Shown here piece after piece: positions 1 through 8,513 of a stretch of DNA of 64,000 nt. The notes under the pieces are model-generated. The model did no database searches. It had not been told where the DNA came from and saw only the letters and a list, made by a program, of their open reading frames with translations. This stretch comes from Bauldia litoralis (GTDB taxonomy: Bacteria > Pseudomonadota > Alphaproteobacteria > Rhizobiales > Kaistiaceae): the NCBI RefSeq assembly GCF_900104485.1, contig NZ_FMXQ01000003.1:186001-250000 (forward strand), in the 5' to 3' direction. The number at the start of each line of letters is the position of its first letter. The stretch's first letter is position 1. The position numbers and the translations under genes were made by a program.

Positions 1-1020
1 CCAGGCGATGAAGGAATGGAGCGTCATCGATTCGGTCGCCAGGCCCGGGCCGCCGCCGGTGAGCACGTTGGGCAGATCGATGATCTTGAACGCCTCGATC
101 AGGCGGATCAGGACGATCGTCGCGGCGACAGGGGCGATCGACGGCCAGGTGATGTCGCGGAAGATCTGCAAGCCGCTGGCGCCGTCGATGCGCGCCGCCT
201 CGACCTGGTCGCGCGGCTGGTTCTCGATGGCCGCCAGCAGGACGATGAACATGAAGGGCGTCCACTGCCAGGTATCGCCGACCAGCACCATCAGCCGCGC
301 CGACCACGCATCCGTCGCCCAGGACCATTGGGTGACGCCGAGAAACTGGAGGAGCGGCGCGAAGGGACCCTTCTGGATGTCGGCCAGCATTCGGAAGGTG
401 TAGGCGATGCCGACCGGGGTAACCATCAGCGGCACGAAGAACAGCACCCGGAAGAAATTTCGGCCGCGAATCGCCTGGGCGCAGAGCATGGCGATGCCGA
501 GGCCGAGGAGAAACTGCGCGGTGACGCCGACGCCGACATAGATGAGCGTCGTCGCCATGGTGCCGGGCACGCCGCCGGCGATGATTGTCGCGGTAAGGAG
601 CAGGGTCAGGCCCATCACCATGCTCGACGTGATCAGCCGGCCGATCGTGCCGACGATCGTGGCGCGGCCGGACGTGAAATATCGCCCGAGCAGGTAGAGG
701 ATCAGCACCGCCATGGCGATGACGATGAACCACTCGACGGCGCCGAATTCCTTGAAGGTGCCGAGCAGGTGATATTGCTGCGAACCGGTCAGCAGCTTCC
801 GGTAGTTGAAGGTGCCGACATATTTGAGCGTGAAGCCACCGGGCGCGAGCGCGAAGCGCGTCAGCGACAGGTAGGCGGAAATGATGAGCGGGAAGATCGC
901 GAAGCAGAGGATGACGATGACCGCCGGCAGCACCATGAGTCGGCCGGCATGGCGGTCGAACCGCTCGGCCAGCCCCGGTCGCGGGACAGTGTCACGGGCG
1001 GTCACGGCGGAAGCAGTCAT
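1..1020 (-). CDS. Sugar ABC transporter permease, MalF/UgpA type (3' end outside window)
   Basis: The reading frame stays open from an ATG at 1020 to the left edge, so the C-terminus is missing (340 codons visible). The product is a polytopic inner-membrane protein with several hydrophobic segments. It carries the binding-protein-dependent permease EAA loop (EAARIDGASGLQIFRDITWP, about residues 265-285), which contacts the ATPase. The binding-protein gene is 88 bp upstream on the same strand and frlD/frlB lie further upstream, so it probably imports the same substrate, a fructosamine or related sugar compound. A second permease and the ATPase would be expected beyond the left edge. The substrate is inferred from context only. 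Confidence 0.9.
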   Translation of the reverse strand, partial: MTASAVTARDTVPRPGLAERFDRHAGRLMVLPAVIVILCFAIFPLIISAYLSLTRFALAPGGFTLKYVGTFNYRKLLTGSQQYHLLGTFKEFGAVEWFIVIAMAVLILYLLGRYFTSGRATIVGTIGRLITSSMVMGLTLLLTATIIAGGVPGTMATTLIYVGVGVTAQFLLGLGIAMLCAQAIRGRNFFRVLFFVPLMVTPVGIAYTFRMLADIQKGPFAPLLQFLGVTQWSWATDAWSARLMVLVGDTWQWTPFMFIVLLAAIENQPRDQVEAARIDGASGLQIFRDITWPSIAPVAATIVLIRLIEAFKIIDLPNVLTGGGPGLATESMTLHSFIAW

Positions 1021-1061
1021 ACGGTCTCACGTTGGTTCCGGGACAGGCTCCCGTTGGGCGG

Positions 1062-1088
1062 GTCCGGCGCGGGCGAGCCGCGCCGGAC
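1062..1088 (-). terminator. Intercistronic stem-loop between binding protein and permease
   Basis: A perfect 11-bp inverted repeat (GTCCGGCGCGG / CCGCGCCGGAC) with a 5-nt loop lies just after the binding-protein stop. There is no T-run. In ABC operons such hairpins usually protect the binding-protein mRNA or lower read-through to the permease. That role is inferred. Confidence 0.5.
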
Positions 1089-1108
1089 GAGCTTGAAGCG
1101 ATTGGCCC

Positions 1109-2581
1109 TTATTCGGCGCCGATCGTTGCCTTGTAGATTTCGAGCTGCTCGTCGCGCCCGATCTCTTCGGTCAGCTCTTCCCAGCCGTTGGCGACGGCCG
1201 CCACGGTGGCGTCGGCGTCGATTTCACCGGCGAGGTAGCGCGAGATCGCCTCGTCCAGAACCACCTGCTGGTAGCGCTGGTTCTGCGGGATGCGCAGGTC
1301 GAGGATCATGTTCGGGCTGCTCATCGAGGCGTTGATGGCGCCGAGATAGTTCTCGGCCTCGGCCTCGCTCATGCCGGCGTTCTTCCACAGGTCGCTAAAG
1401 GTGAGCTGCGACATCCGGTAGGGGTTGAAGCCGGTGATGCCGACGGTCACGTCCTGGTTCGACTGAGCCGGCTGCGTCACGTAGGAGAAGAAGGCGAACG
1501 CCGCGTCCTTCACCTTGTCGTCGGCTGCGGCATTGATGCCGCCACCCCAGCCGCCGAAGGCCGCGAACGGAGCGTGGTTCACGCCGTCGATGGCATACGG
1601 GCAGGTGTCGGCGTCGCACGCCACGAGCTCGCCGGTCTCCCAGTCAAGCACTTCCTTCGAGCCCGGCATGATCGCCGCGCCCCACTTGCCGATGACCTTG
1701 GAGTTCTCCGGGTCGATCGAGATCGTGCCGACGTCGCCCCAGTCGAGGTTGAGGGCGCAGCGACCCGAGGCGAACAGCGGACGGGTGTCCGAGACGTCCA
1801 GGTTCAGCTCGTCCGGCGGGCCATAGGCAGTCGAATCCTTCAGGAACGAGAGCGCCTTGCGGAACGCGGCGTTGTCGACCAGCGGGGTCATGTCTTCGGT
1901 GTTGAAGAAGGTGCCCTGGCTGGTGCCCTTCGACTGGGTCAGCGAACCAACGACGTCGGTCACGAACCAATAGCTCTGCGCGTTGCGCTTCTTGCCGATG
2001 CAGGAGCCGAAGTCGGGCGTCCCGTCACCGTTCATGTCCTTGCCGTGAAGGGCCTTGGCGACTTCGAGATACTCGTCCCAGGTCTTCGGCACTTCGAGGC
2101 CGGCCTCTTCGAGGAGGTCCTTCCGGTAGTACATCATGTGGAAGTCGCCGTCGAAGGTCTTCATGTAGACCTTGCCGTTATACTTCTCCGAGAAATCACG
2201 GAAGAACGCACCGACATCATCCTGCTCGATCGCCGGATCGCCCTCGACACGGGCGGTCAGGTCCTCGAGGTAGCCGCCGGCGATGTAGTCGACCATCCAC
2301 TGCGGGGCGAAGACCGCGGCGTCGACAGAGTTGGTGCCGCTCGCCCAGTCCGTCAGGACCTTCTGGTAGAGATCCGAGAACGGCACGGCGATGACGTTGA
2401 TCTTGGCGCCGGTGAGCGCCTCGAACTCGGGGGCGCGGCGCTGCAGCGGCTCCTGGATCGCACCGGTCTGCGTGATCAGGTTGACGGTCACGCCGTCAAA
2501 CTCGCCGGCTGCCTGGGCCGAGCCCATGCCTGCGGCGAAGCACAGCGCGGATGCGCTGGCCATAATGCGTTTCAAGTTCAT
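1109..2581 (-). CDS. Extracellular solute-binding protein family 1 (sugar ABC transporter)
   Basis: Periplasmic binding protein of about 490 residues. It has a Sec signal peptide (basic MNLKRIM, hydrophobic stretch, cleavage after GSAQA near residue 24) followed by a cluster-B sugar-binding fold opening with VTVNLITQTGAI. The ATG at 2581 is preceded by GGGAGGA about 8 nt upstream; a longer frame upstream lacks signal-peptide character. It sits between frlD and the permease, matching the frlO position of fructosamine uptake operons in Gram-positive bacteria. The ligand, possibly a fructosyl amino acid or another amino sugar, is inferred. Confidence 0.9.
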   Translation of the reverse strand: MNLKRIMASASALCFAAGMGSAQAAGEFDGVTVNLITQTGAIQEPLQRRAPEFEALTGAKINVIAVPFSDLYQKVLTDWASGTNSVDAAVFAPQWMVDYIAGGYLEDLTARVEGDPAIEQDDVGAFFRDFSEKYNGKVYMKTFDGDFHMMYYRKDLLEEAGLEVPKTWDEYLEVAKALHGKDMNGDGTPDFGSCIGKKRNAQSYWFVTDVVGSLTQSKGTSQGTFFNTEDMTPLVDNAAFRKALSFLKDSTAYGPPDELNLDVSDTRPLFASGRCALNLDWGDVGTISIDPENSKVIGKWGAAIMPGSKEVLDWETGELVACDADTCPYAIDGVNHAPFAAFGGWGGGINAAADDKVKDAAFAFFSYVTQPAQSNQDVTVGITGFNPYRMSQLTFSDLWKNAGMSEAEAENYLGAINASMSSPNMILDLRIPQNQRYQQVVLDEAISRYLAGEIDADATVAAVANGWEELTEEIGRDEQLEIYKATIGAE

Positions 2582-2746
2582 TCTTTCATTCCTCCCAACG
2601 CTGCGCCAACGGTCACCCGCCGACGTCAGACAACCCGACGCGGGCAATACGATAGTCCTCCATGAAGAGGTGTACTCCCGTCGAGAACATTAGCCACTCG
2701 GAGATGGCGCTGCAATCAGCATCCGATACCGGGCAGGCCTAAAAAA

Positions 2747-2771
2747 TTTGCAACCACCCTCATTTGCAACC
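2747..2771. promoter_or_regulatory. Tandem TTTGCAACC direct repeats upstream of the binding-protein gene
   Basis: TTTGCAACC occurs at 2747-2755 and again at 2763-2771, a 16-bp period, in the 220-bp gap between frlD and the binding-protein gene. Each copy contains the palindrome TTGCAA. Position and spacing suggest a regulator-binding region for a separate promoter of the transport genes. The regulator is unknown. Confidence 0.35.
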
Positions 2772-2801
2772 GAATTGCGCCCCTCGATACCGGCACAACT
2801 T

Positions 2802-3617
2802 TCAGGCAAGGTTAGCCGGCTGCTGCGGAAACCCGCCGAGATGGAGACAGGTCGGGGCCGCCGCATCGCGACCTGCTTCGAGGCATCGCTGCAGCGGTTG
2901 GCCATCGAGCCGGGCGTGGATGAAGCCAGCAATGAAGGTGTCGCCGGCGCCAAGCGTGTCGACGACATCGATCGGCAGGATGCCGGCCCGCGCCGTCGTA
3001 GTCCCATCCGCCGCGAGACTCCCCATCGCGCCGCAGGTGACGACCGCCGTGCCGGCGCCGCCGGCCAGCGCCTCGGCCAGCAGCCGCTCGCCCTCCACGA
3101 TCGAGGGGCCGGCCGAGATGAACGCGATCGCCAGACCGTCGCTGCGGCGGTGGTCCGGCGCCATGCTGACCGAGAGATCCTGCGAGACGCTGACTCCGGC
3201 GGCAGCCAGTGCGTCCTTGAGCGCGCCGCCATCGTCGAGCCAGCCGATATGGACATGGCGACAGGCGCGAAGCCGGTCGATCTCCTCGGCCGCCGGTCGG
3301 TAGCCGGCGCAGGCGCCGAAATCCTCGAAGGCGATAAGCCGCTCGCCGTCATCATCGACGGCGATGTCGGTATAGGCCGTGGTCGACCCGTCGACGATCC
3401 GGGCGTGGCCGGTGTCGACGCCATTCGCCCGCAGGCAGGCCAGCACCCGCTCCCCGTCCGGATCGGAACCGACCGCACCGTAATAGGAGACGCTGCGGCC
3501 GAACCGGGCCAAGTGGACGCCGACATTGACGGCATTGCCGCCAACGGTCGAGCGCTTCAGCGCCAGGTAGCGGTCGATGCAGTTGTCGCCGACCGCGGCG
3601 ATCGACACATCGCTCAT
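2802..3617 (-). CDS. frlD: PfkB-family fructosamine (fructoselysine) 6-kinase, FrlD-like
   Basis: A 271-residue ribokinase/PfkB-family kinase. The N-terminus (AAVGDNCIDRYL, then GGNAVNVGVHLARFG) and the C-terminal signature DTLGAGDTFIAGF with the catalytic Asp of GAGD match FrlD closely, and the length agrees. FrlD phosphorylates the Amadori compound at C6, and FrlB then splits it to glucose 6-phosphate and free amine. It starts 4 nt after the frlB stop, so the two are co-transcribed. Distinguishing fructoselysine from other fructosyl amino acids is not possible from sequence. Confidence 0.8.
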   Translation of the reverse strand: MSDVSIAAVGDNCIDRYLALKRSTVGGNAVNVGVHLARFGRSVSYYGAVGSDPDGERVLACLRANGVDTGHARIVDGSTTAYTDIAVDDDGERLIAFEDFGACAGYRPAAEEIDRLRACRHVHIGWLDDGGALKDALAAAGVSVSQDLSVSMAPDHRRSDGLAIAFISAGPSIVEGERLLAEALAGGAGTAVVTCGAMGSLAADGTTTARAGILPIDVVDTLGAGDTFIAGFIHARLDGQPLQRCLEAGRDAAAPTCLHLGGFPQQPANLA

Positions 3618-3621
3618 CCGC

Positions 3622-4635
3622 TCAATAGGCGATCCGCCGATAGTAGCGCCGCGTGGTCAGCGGGTGATCCCGCTTGGCGGCGAGGTGGGTGCTGACGCGT
3701 TCGAGCATGGTCGCCAGCACCACCGGGGAGATCAGCGCCCGGACTTCGGGGCCGATGCCCGGCAGGTCGACCGATGCGGTATCGAAGACGGTCAGCTTGT
3801 CGGTGTGTTCGCCGGCGAAGGCCTCGACCCGGTCGGCCAGCGGCCGATACTCGTCCTCGCCCTTGAGGACAATGAGGCTGACGCCCGGCTCAAGCAGTTC
3901 GAGCGTGCCGTGGAAGAAGTCGGAGGCGTGCACCGGGCGGGTGCGAATCCACTGCATCTCCTCGAGGATGCACATGCCGTAATAGAAAGCCTGCGGCCAC
4001 GCCGACCCGGCGGCGGTGATGATGTGATAGGGCTCGTTGCGGATCCGCTCGGCAAAGGCCTCCGCCTCCGCCTCGAATCCCTGCTTCACAGCGACCAGCG
4101 CCTCCGGCAGCCGCTTCGCCTCATCGACGAATGCCGTGAAAGCCGAGGATTCGCCGCGCCGGGCCATGATCGATAGCGCGATCGCAAGCGACTGAATATA
4201 AAAAGATTCTGACGACGTATCGTCCTCGGCAAAGTTGACGAAGACATGGTCTCCGCCCTCCCCGAGCGGCGTCGCGGCATGGCCGACGAGGGTCAGGACC
4301 GTCGCCCCCCGCTCCTTGCAATAGGCAAGCGTCTCAATGCTCTCCTTGGTCGTTCCGGAGAGCGATGGGATGACGACGATGGAGCCTGGCCCAAGGTGGC
4401 GCGAGCCGCCGGCAATCAGTTCCGCGGCATTCTCGTGGAAGACGGGAAAGGTCGACTTGGTCCGCAGCAGGTGCACCGCCGGCTGCATCAGGATGGCAGC
4501 GCCACCGGCGCCGAGGAAGAAGATGTTCCTGGCACCACTGTCGAGCAGGCCGCCGATGGTTGCGTCCAGACGATCGGCTAGCGCCACGGCGCCGGCCTGG
4601 ATGCCGATGAAGCGCGGAATGTCGAAATCAAGCAT
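3622..4635 (-). CDS. frlB: SIS-domain fructosamine 6-phosphate deglycase, FrlB-like
   Basis: A 337-residue double-SIS-domain cytosolic enzyme. Similarity to FrlB runs throughout: FHGTLELLEPGVSLIVL matches the family's FRHGPLEIVEPG block, and the C-terminus ends RRYYRRIAY like the family's ERRYYGGLVEY. It is expected to convert fructosamine 6-phosphate to glucose 6-phosphate plus amine. Two in-frame ATGs exist (4641 and 4635). AAGGA is about 8 nt from the second but only about 3 nt from the first, so 4635 is chosen. First gene of the frl pair, 67 bp after the EamA gene. Confidence 0.8.
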   Translation of the reverse strand: MLDFDIPRFIGIQAGAVALADRLDATIGGLLDSGARNIFFLGAGGAAILMQPAVHLLRTKSTFPVFHENAAELIAGGSRHLGPGSIVVIPSLSGTTKESIETLAYCKERGATVLTLVGHAATPLGEGGDHVFVNFAEDDTSSESFYIQSLAIALSIMARRGESSAFTAFVDEAKRLPEALVAVKQGFEAEAEAFAERIRNEPYHIITAAGSAWPQAFYYGMCILEEMQWIRTRPVHASDFFHGTLELLEPGVSLIVLKGEDEYRPLADRVEAFAGEHTDKLTVFDTASVDLPGIGPEVRALISPVVLATMLERVSTHLAAKRDHPLTTRRYYRRIAY

Positions 4636-4702
4636 GCACATGTTCCTTGGTAAAACGGACGGCAGAAAGCACGGACCGGACCGGCCGCGATAGTCGATGG
4701 CG

Positions 4703-5575
4703 TCACGACCGCCTTGCGCGGGCGACTGTTATTCCGGCGATGGTTATCATGACAATGCCCACCACTGTCCAGACATCAGGGACCGCCGCGAAGACCACCA
4801 TGCCAATGATCGCGGCGGCAACCAGCTGGGCGTAGCTGAACGGCGTCAGCACGCCGGCCGACGCATGGGCATAGGCGCGGACCATCAGCGCCTGGGCGAG
4901 CCCGAAGACAATGCCGAGTCCGGCCATCAGCAGCCAGGCCTCGGCGCTGACCGGAACCCAGGTGAGAAACGCGAAGGGCGCCGAGATCACGGCGCCGACG
5001 GCCAGCGTCCAGGCGAGCGTCGTGTGGGCGGTCTCGCCACCGGCCCGCAGCCAACGCGTGACGAGCTGGAAGGCCGCGAAGAACAACGCCCCGATCAGCG
5101 GGAAGACCATGTATCCGGACATCGTGCCGAAGCCCGGACGAGCGACGAGGATCACCGCGGCGAAGCCGACGATGACCGCCATCCAGGTGATCACCGGCAC
5201 CCGCTCCTTGAGCACCAGCGCCGAAAGCAGGACGACGAGGAAGGGCGCGGTGAACAGGATGACGGTCGCCTCGGCCAGGGGCAGGTAGCGGACGGACAGG
5301 ACCATGGTGACGCTGGTGCCGAGCGGGATGAAGGCGCGACCGAGCTGGGCCAGGGGCCGTGATGTCCGGAACAGGCTGCGCCAGTGCGACGGCGCCGTCG
5401 TGGCGAACAGCACCGGAACCGCCATGGTGTAGCGCGCCCAGACGATCTGGCCGACCGACTGCGTCTCGGCGAGCAGCTTGCTGAAGCCGTCGACGCAGGC
5501 GAAGAGCGAGGCGGCAACGATCATCAGGACGATGCCCCGCATTACCTGCTGGGTCGGGAGCTCTGGCGCTGCCAT
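4703..5575 (-). CDS. DMT-superfamily EamA transporter
   Basis: About 290 residues with ten predicted hydrophobic segments in two EamA repeats. The first begins GIVLMIVAASLFACVDGFSKLL and the second begins near FPLIGALFFAAFQLVTRW. The family exports small metabolites. The frame extends further upstream, but the first membrane helix follows directly after the ATG at 5575; that start has no clear Shine-Dalgarno, so it is tentative. It precedes frlB on the same strand and may be co-transcribed. The substrate is not predictable. The 292-bp gap to the divergent SDR gene should hold both promoters, but I see no obvious boxes there. Confidence 0.85.
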   Translation of the reverse strand: MAAPELPTQQVMRGIVLMIVAASLFACVDGFSKLLAETQSVGQIVWARYTMAVPVLFATTAPSHWRSLFRTSRPLAQLGRAFIPLGTSVTMVLSVRYLPLAEATVILFTAPFLVVLLSALVLKERVPVITWMAVIVGFAAVILVARPGFGTMSGYMVFPLIGALFFAAFQLVTRWLRAGGETAHTTLAWTLAVGAVISAPFAFLTWVPVSAEAWLLMAGLGIVFGLAQALMVRAYAHASAGVLTPFSYAQLVAAAIIGMVVFAAVPDVWTVVGIVMITIAGITVARARRS

Positions 5576-5867
5576 CGGGTGCTTTCGGCGTTCAATCTGC
5601 AGGCGACGAGTCGACGCGGAGCGGGGCATCGTCGCCTGTTGGAGCAGGGAGATCCCGGCCGCGACCTGGCCGGGGAGGAACCGGACGGGACCATACAGGG
5701 AAAGACGCCCGCGGCGCCATCGCTTCAATTGGCGGCAAAAGCCCGCGCCGGTCACCCCGATTCCCCCATAAGGGGTAGTCGAGAGGCCGTTTGCGTCCCT
5801 CCGGCAGTTGGCGTGGCGGCACAGGTCGGCGATGATGGCGCGAACGCTCTCCGGACAGGATAAACGC

Positions 5868-6659
5868 ATGGACCAGCCCGACATCCCGGTCGACCGGCTT
5901 CTCGACCTCAGCGGCAAGGTCGCCCTCGTCACCGGCGCGGGCCGCGGCATCGGCGCGGGCATCGTCCGGCGGCTGGCGGAAGCCGGCGCCGCGGTCGCCG
6001 TCCATTATCGCGGCGGCAAGGAGGCTGCCGAAGCATTGGTCGCCACGGTCGCCGGCGATGGCGGCAAGGCGATGGCGATCCACGGCGAACTGACCGACCG
6101 GACAGCCGTCGAGTCCGCCTTTGCCGCGATCGGCGAAACGCTCGGGCCGGTCGACATCCTCGTCAACAACGCCGCACGGCAGACCCATTCGACGATCGCC
6201 GACATGGAACCCGACGAATGGCGGGACACGCTGGCCACCAATCTCGACGCCGTCTTCAACACTACCCGCGTCGCCACCGATGCGATGGTGGCGCGCGGCG
6301 CCGGCGGTGTCATCGTCAACATCGCCTCGATCGAAGGGCTTCAGCCGGCGCTGACCCACGGTCACTACGCCACGACCAAGGCCGGCCTGATCATGTTCAC
6401 CCGCGCCACGGCGCTTGAATTCGGGCGCCACGGGATTCGCGCCAATGCCGTGTCGCCCGGCGTCATCCATGCCCCCGGCATCGAGGAAAACTGGCCGGAG
6501 GGCGTCAAGCGCTGGCTCGCCGCCGCGCCGCTCGGCCGAATGGGCGACAACTACGATGTCGCCGACGCGGTGCTGTTTCTCGCCTCGCCGGCGTCACGCT
6601 TCATCACCGGCGCGAACCTCGTCGTCGATGGCGGCGTCACCGTCACCCCCTCCTTCTAG
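5868..6659 (+). CDS. SDR-family oxidoreductase
   Basis: A 263-residue classical short-chain dehydrogenase/reductase. It has the cofactor motif TGAGRGIGAG near residues 23-32, NNAARQ, the catalytic Ser in IVNIASIEG, YATTK as the YxxxK pair, and the C-terminal GANLVVDGG. AGGA lies about 8 nt before the ATG at 5868. It is followed 12 bp later by a second SDR gene, so the two form an operon. Likely substrates are sugars, polyols or 3-oxoacyl compounds; the sequence does not decide. Confidence 0.88.
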   Translation: MDQPDIPVDRLLDLSGKVALVTGAGRGIGAGIVRRLAEAGAAVAVHYRGGKEAAEALVATVAGDGGKAMAIHGELTDRTAVESAFAAIGETLGPVDILVNNAARQTHSTIADMEPDEWRDTLATNLDAVFNTTRVATDAMVARGAGGVIVNIASIEGLQPALTHGHYATTKAGLIMFTRATALEFGRHGIRANAVSPGVIHAPGIEENWPEGVKRWLAAAPLGRMGDNYDVADAVLFLASPASRFITGANLVVDGGVTVTPSF

Positions 6660-6671
6660 GACGCTTTCCGC

Positions 6672-7460
6672 ATGAGCACCCTTTCCGCCACAGCGCTCGC
6701 CGGCCGCACGGTGATCGTTACCGGCGCGGCGCGCGGCATCGGCGCCGGCATCGCCCAGGCGATCCTCGAAGCCGGCGGCAATGTCGTGCTGCTCGACCTC
6801 GACGGCGCGGCGGCCGAGTCGACCGCGAACCGGCTCGACCCCGAGGGCGGCCGCGCCCTCGGCCTTGCCGCCGACGTGACCGACGCGGCATCGCTCGAAG
6901 CCGCGACCGCCGCGACGATCGATCGCTTCGGCGGCCTCGCCGGCTGGGTCAACAACGCCGGCATCGTCCGCATGGGACCGGCCGCCGACATCACGCCGGA
7001 GAACTGGGAACTGGAACTGCGGGTCAATGCCGGCGGCGTCATGCGCGGCGCCCAGGCCGCCTTTCGCGCCTTCGGCGGCAAGGGCGGGGCGATCGTCAAC
7101 ATCGCCTCCAACGCCGGCAAGGTCGGCTTTCCCAACATGGCCGCCTACAACGCCAGCAAGGCGGCGGTGATCAACCTGACCCGGTCGCTGGCCAGCGAGT
7201 GGGCCGCCCACAAGATCAACGTCAACGCAGTCTGCCCCGGCAGCGTCGCGACACCGATGCTGCGCGAAGTCGCCGCCGAACTGGAACGCGACGGCGTCGG
7301 CGACGCCGCCACACTGTTCGCCGGGATGGTGCCCGGGCAACTGAAGCGCCACGTCGAGCCGCTGGAAGTCGGCCGCGTCGTCGCCTTCCTGCTCACCGAC
7401 GCGGCGACCATCATCCGCGGCCAGGCGATCAACGTCGACGCCGGCGAGACGCCTTACTGA
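6672..7460 (+). CDS. SDR-family oxidoreductase
   Basis: A 262-residue classical SDR. It shows TGAARGIGAG near residue 16, LLDLDG after strand 2 (an acidic residue favouring NAD), NNAG, IVNIASNAG, YNASK as the catalytic pair and GQAINVDAGE at the C-terminus. An AGGA lies in the 12-bp gap after the preceding SDR gene, which indicates translational coupling. The pair could catalyse successive alcohol oxidations of one substrate. It converges with the nucleoside hydrolase gene, and no strong terminator hairpin is visible in the 36-bp gap. Confidence 0.88.
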   Translation: MSTLSATALAGRTVIVTGAARGIGAGIAQAILEAGGNVVLLDLDGAAAESTANRLDPEGGRALGLAADVTDAASLEAATAATIDRFGGLAGWVNNAGIVRMGPAADITPENWELELRVNAGGVMRGAQAAFRAFGGKGGAIVNIASNAGKVGFPNMAAYNASKAAVINLTRSLASEWAAHKINVNAVCPGSVATPMLREVAAELERDGVGDAATLFAGMVPGQLKRHVEPLEVGRVVAFLLTDAATIIRGQAINVDAGETPY

Positions 7461-7496
7461 CAGCGCCGTGCGGGCTTTAGAGGCGCGCGTCCCTTT

Positions 7497-8438
7497 TCAC
7501 GGCAGCCTGGCGAGCCGCTCGCGGAGCAGCGCGTAAAAGCCCTCGTCGTCGGCCGAGCGCAGGTAGAGTGCGTTGCGCGGCCGGTCGGTCACCCGCCAGT
7601 AATCCGCCACGGTCATGCCGCGCGTGAGCTCGCTCGTCGTCTCGATCGAGACGTTGATGTTGCGGCCCTCGAACAGGTCGGGCTTGAGCAGCCAGGCGAT
7701 GACGCAGGGATCGTGCAGCGGCGCGCCCTCGCCACCGTATTTCTCGAGGTCGAAGCGCTCGGAGAAGGCGAGCATCTCCGACACCGCCTTGCCCGACTTG
7801 TTGCCGAGCCCGGCAAAGGCGTCGAGGCGATGCTGGAAGCTCAGCACGCCATGGGTGACGTCGAGCGGGATGATAGTGACGGGGATGCCGGCGGTCAGCA
7901 CAATGTCGGCGGCTTCCGGGTCGACATACACGTTGAACTCGGCCGCCGGGGTGATGTTGCCGACCTCGAAATAGGCGCCGGCCATCATCACGATCTCGCG
8001 GATGCGCGGCGCGATGTCGGGCGCCTTGATCAGCGCCATGGCGACATTGGTCAGCGGCCCGAGCGTGCAAAGCGTGACGGTGCCGGAGTCTTCCTTGCGC
8101 AGCGTGTCGACGATGAAGTCGACGCCATGCTGGTCCTGCAACTTCATGGTCGGCTCGGGCAGGTCGGGGCCGTCGAGGCCGGTCGGCCCGTGGACATGCT
8201 CGGCCGTGACCAGCGGCCGCCGGATCGGACGCTCGCAGCCGGCATAGACCGGCACGTCGGTGCGCCCCGATAGCTCGACCACCTTCAGCGCATTCTTGGC
8301 GTTCTGCGCCAGCCCGACATTGCCGGCGACCGCGACAATGCCGAGGATGTCGAAGTCTTCGGGCGACGCGAGCGCCAGCAGGAGGGCGACGGCGTCGTCC
8401 TGTCCCGGGTCGGTATCGATGATGATCTTGCGGGTCAT
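7497..8438 (-). CDS. Inosine/uridine-preferring nucleoside hydrolase family protein
   Basis: A 313-residue N-ribohydrolase. The calcium-binding Asp cluster DTDPGQDDA is at residues 8-16; MMAGAYFEVGNITPAAEFNVYVDPEAA and LHDPCVIAWLL are the other family signatures. The enzyme hydrolyses ribonucleosides to base and ribose in the cytosol. It lies 75 bp after deoA and is the last gene of the run that begins with the BMP-type binding protein at 15079, so it probably belongs to the nucleoside uptake/salvage operon. Base preference cannot be read from sequence. Confidence 0.9.
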   Translation of the reverse strand: MTRKIIIDTDPGQDDAVALLLALASPEDFDILGIVAVAGNVGLAQNAKNALKVVELSGRTDVPVYAGCERPIRRPLVTAEHVHGPTGLDGPDLPEPTMKLQDQHGVDFIVDTLRKEDSGTVTLCTLGPLTNVAMALIKAPDIAPRIREIVMMAGAYFEVGNITPAAEFNVYVDPEAADIVLTAGIPVTIIPLDVTHGVLSFQHRLDAFAGLGNKSGKAVSEMLAFSERFDLEKYGGEGAPLHDPCVIAWLLKPDLFEGRNINVSIETTSELTRGMTVADYWRVTDRPRNALYLRSADDEGFYALLRERLARLP

Positions 8439-8513
8439 GTCATGTCCTTGCGATCTTGCGGCTATTCATTGGGCGCTGAGGGGATTATCCGGCTCCCGAA
8501 GGTCAACATCAGG

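Noticed and set aside
16-1335. Long plus-strand open frame (439 codons) opposite the permease and binding-protein genes
   Set aside because: It is an antisense shadow: biased, Arg/Gly/Asp-rich composition, no domain, and it opposes a clear ABC permease frame that runs off the edge.
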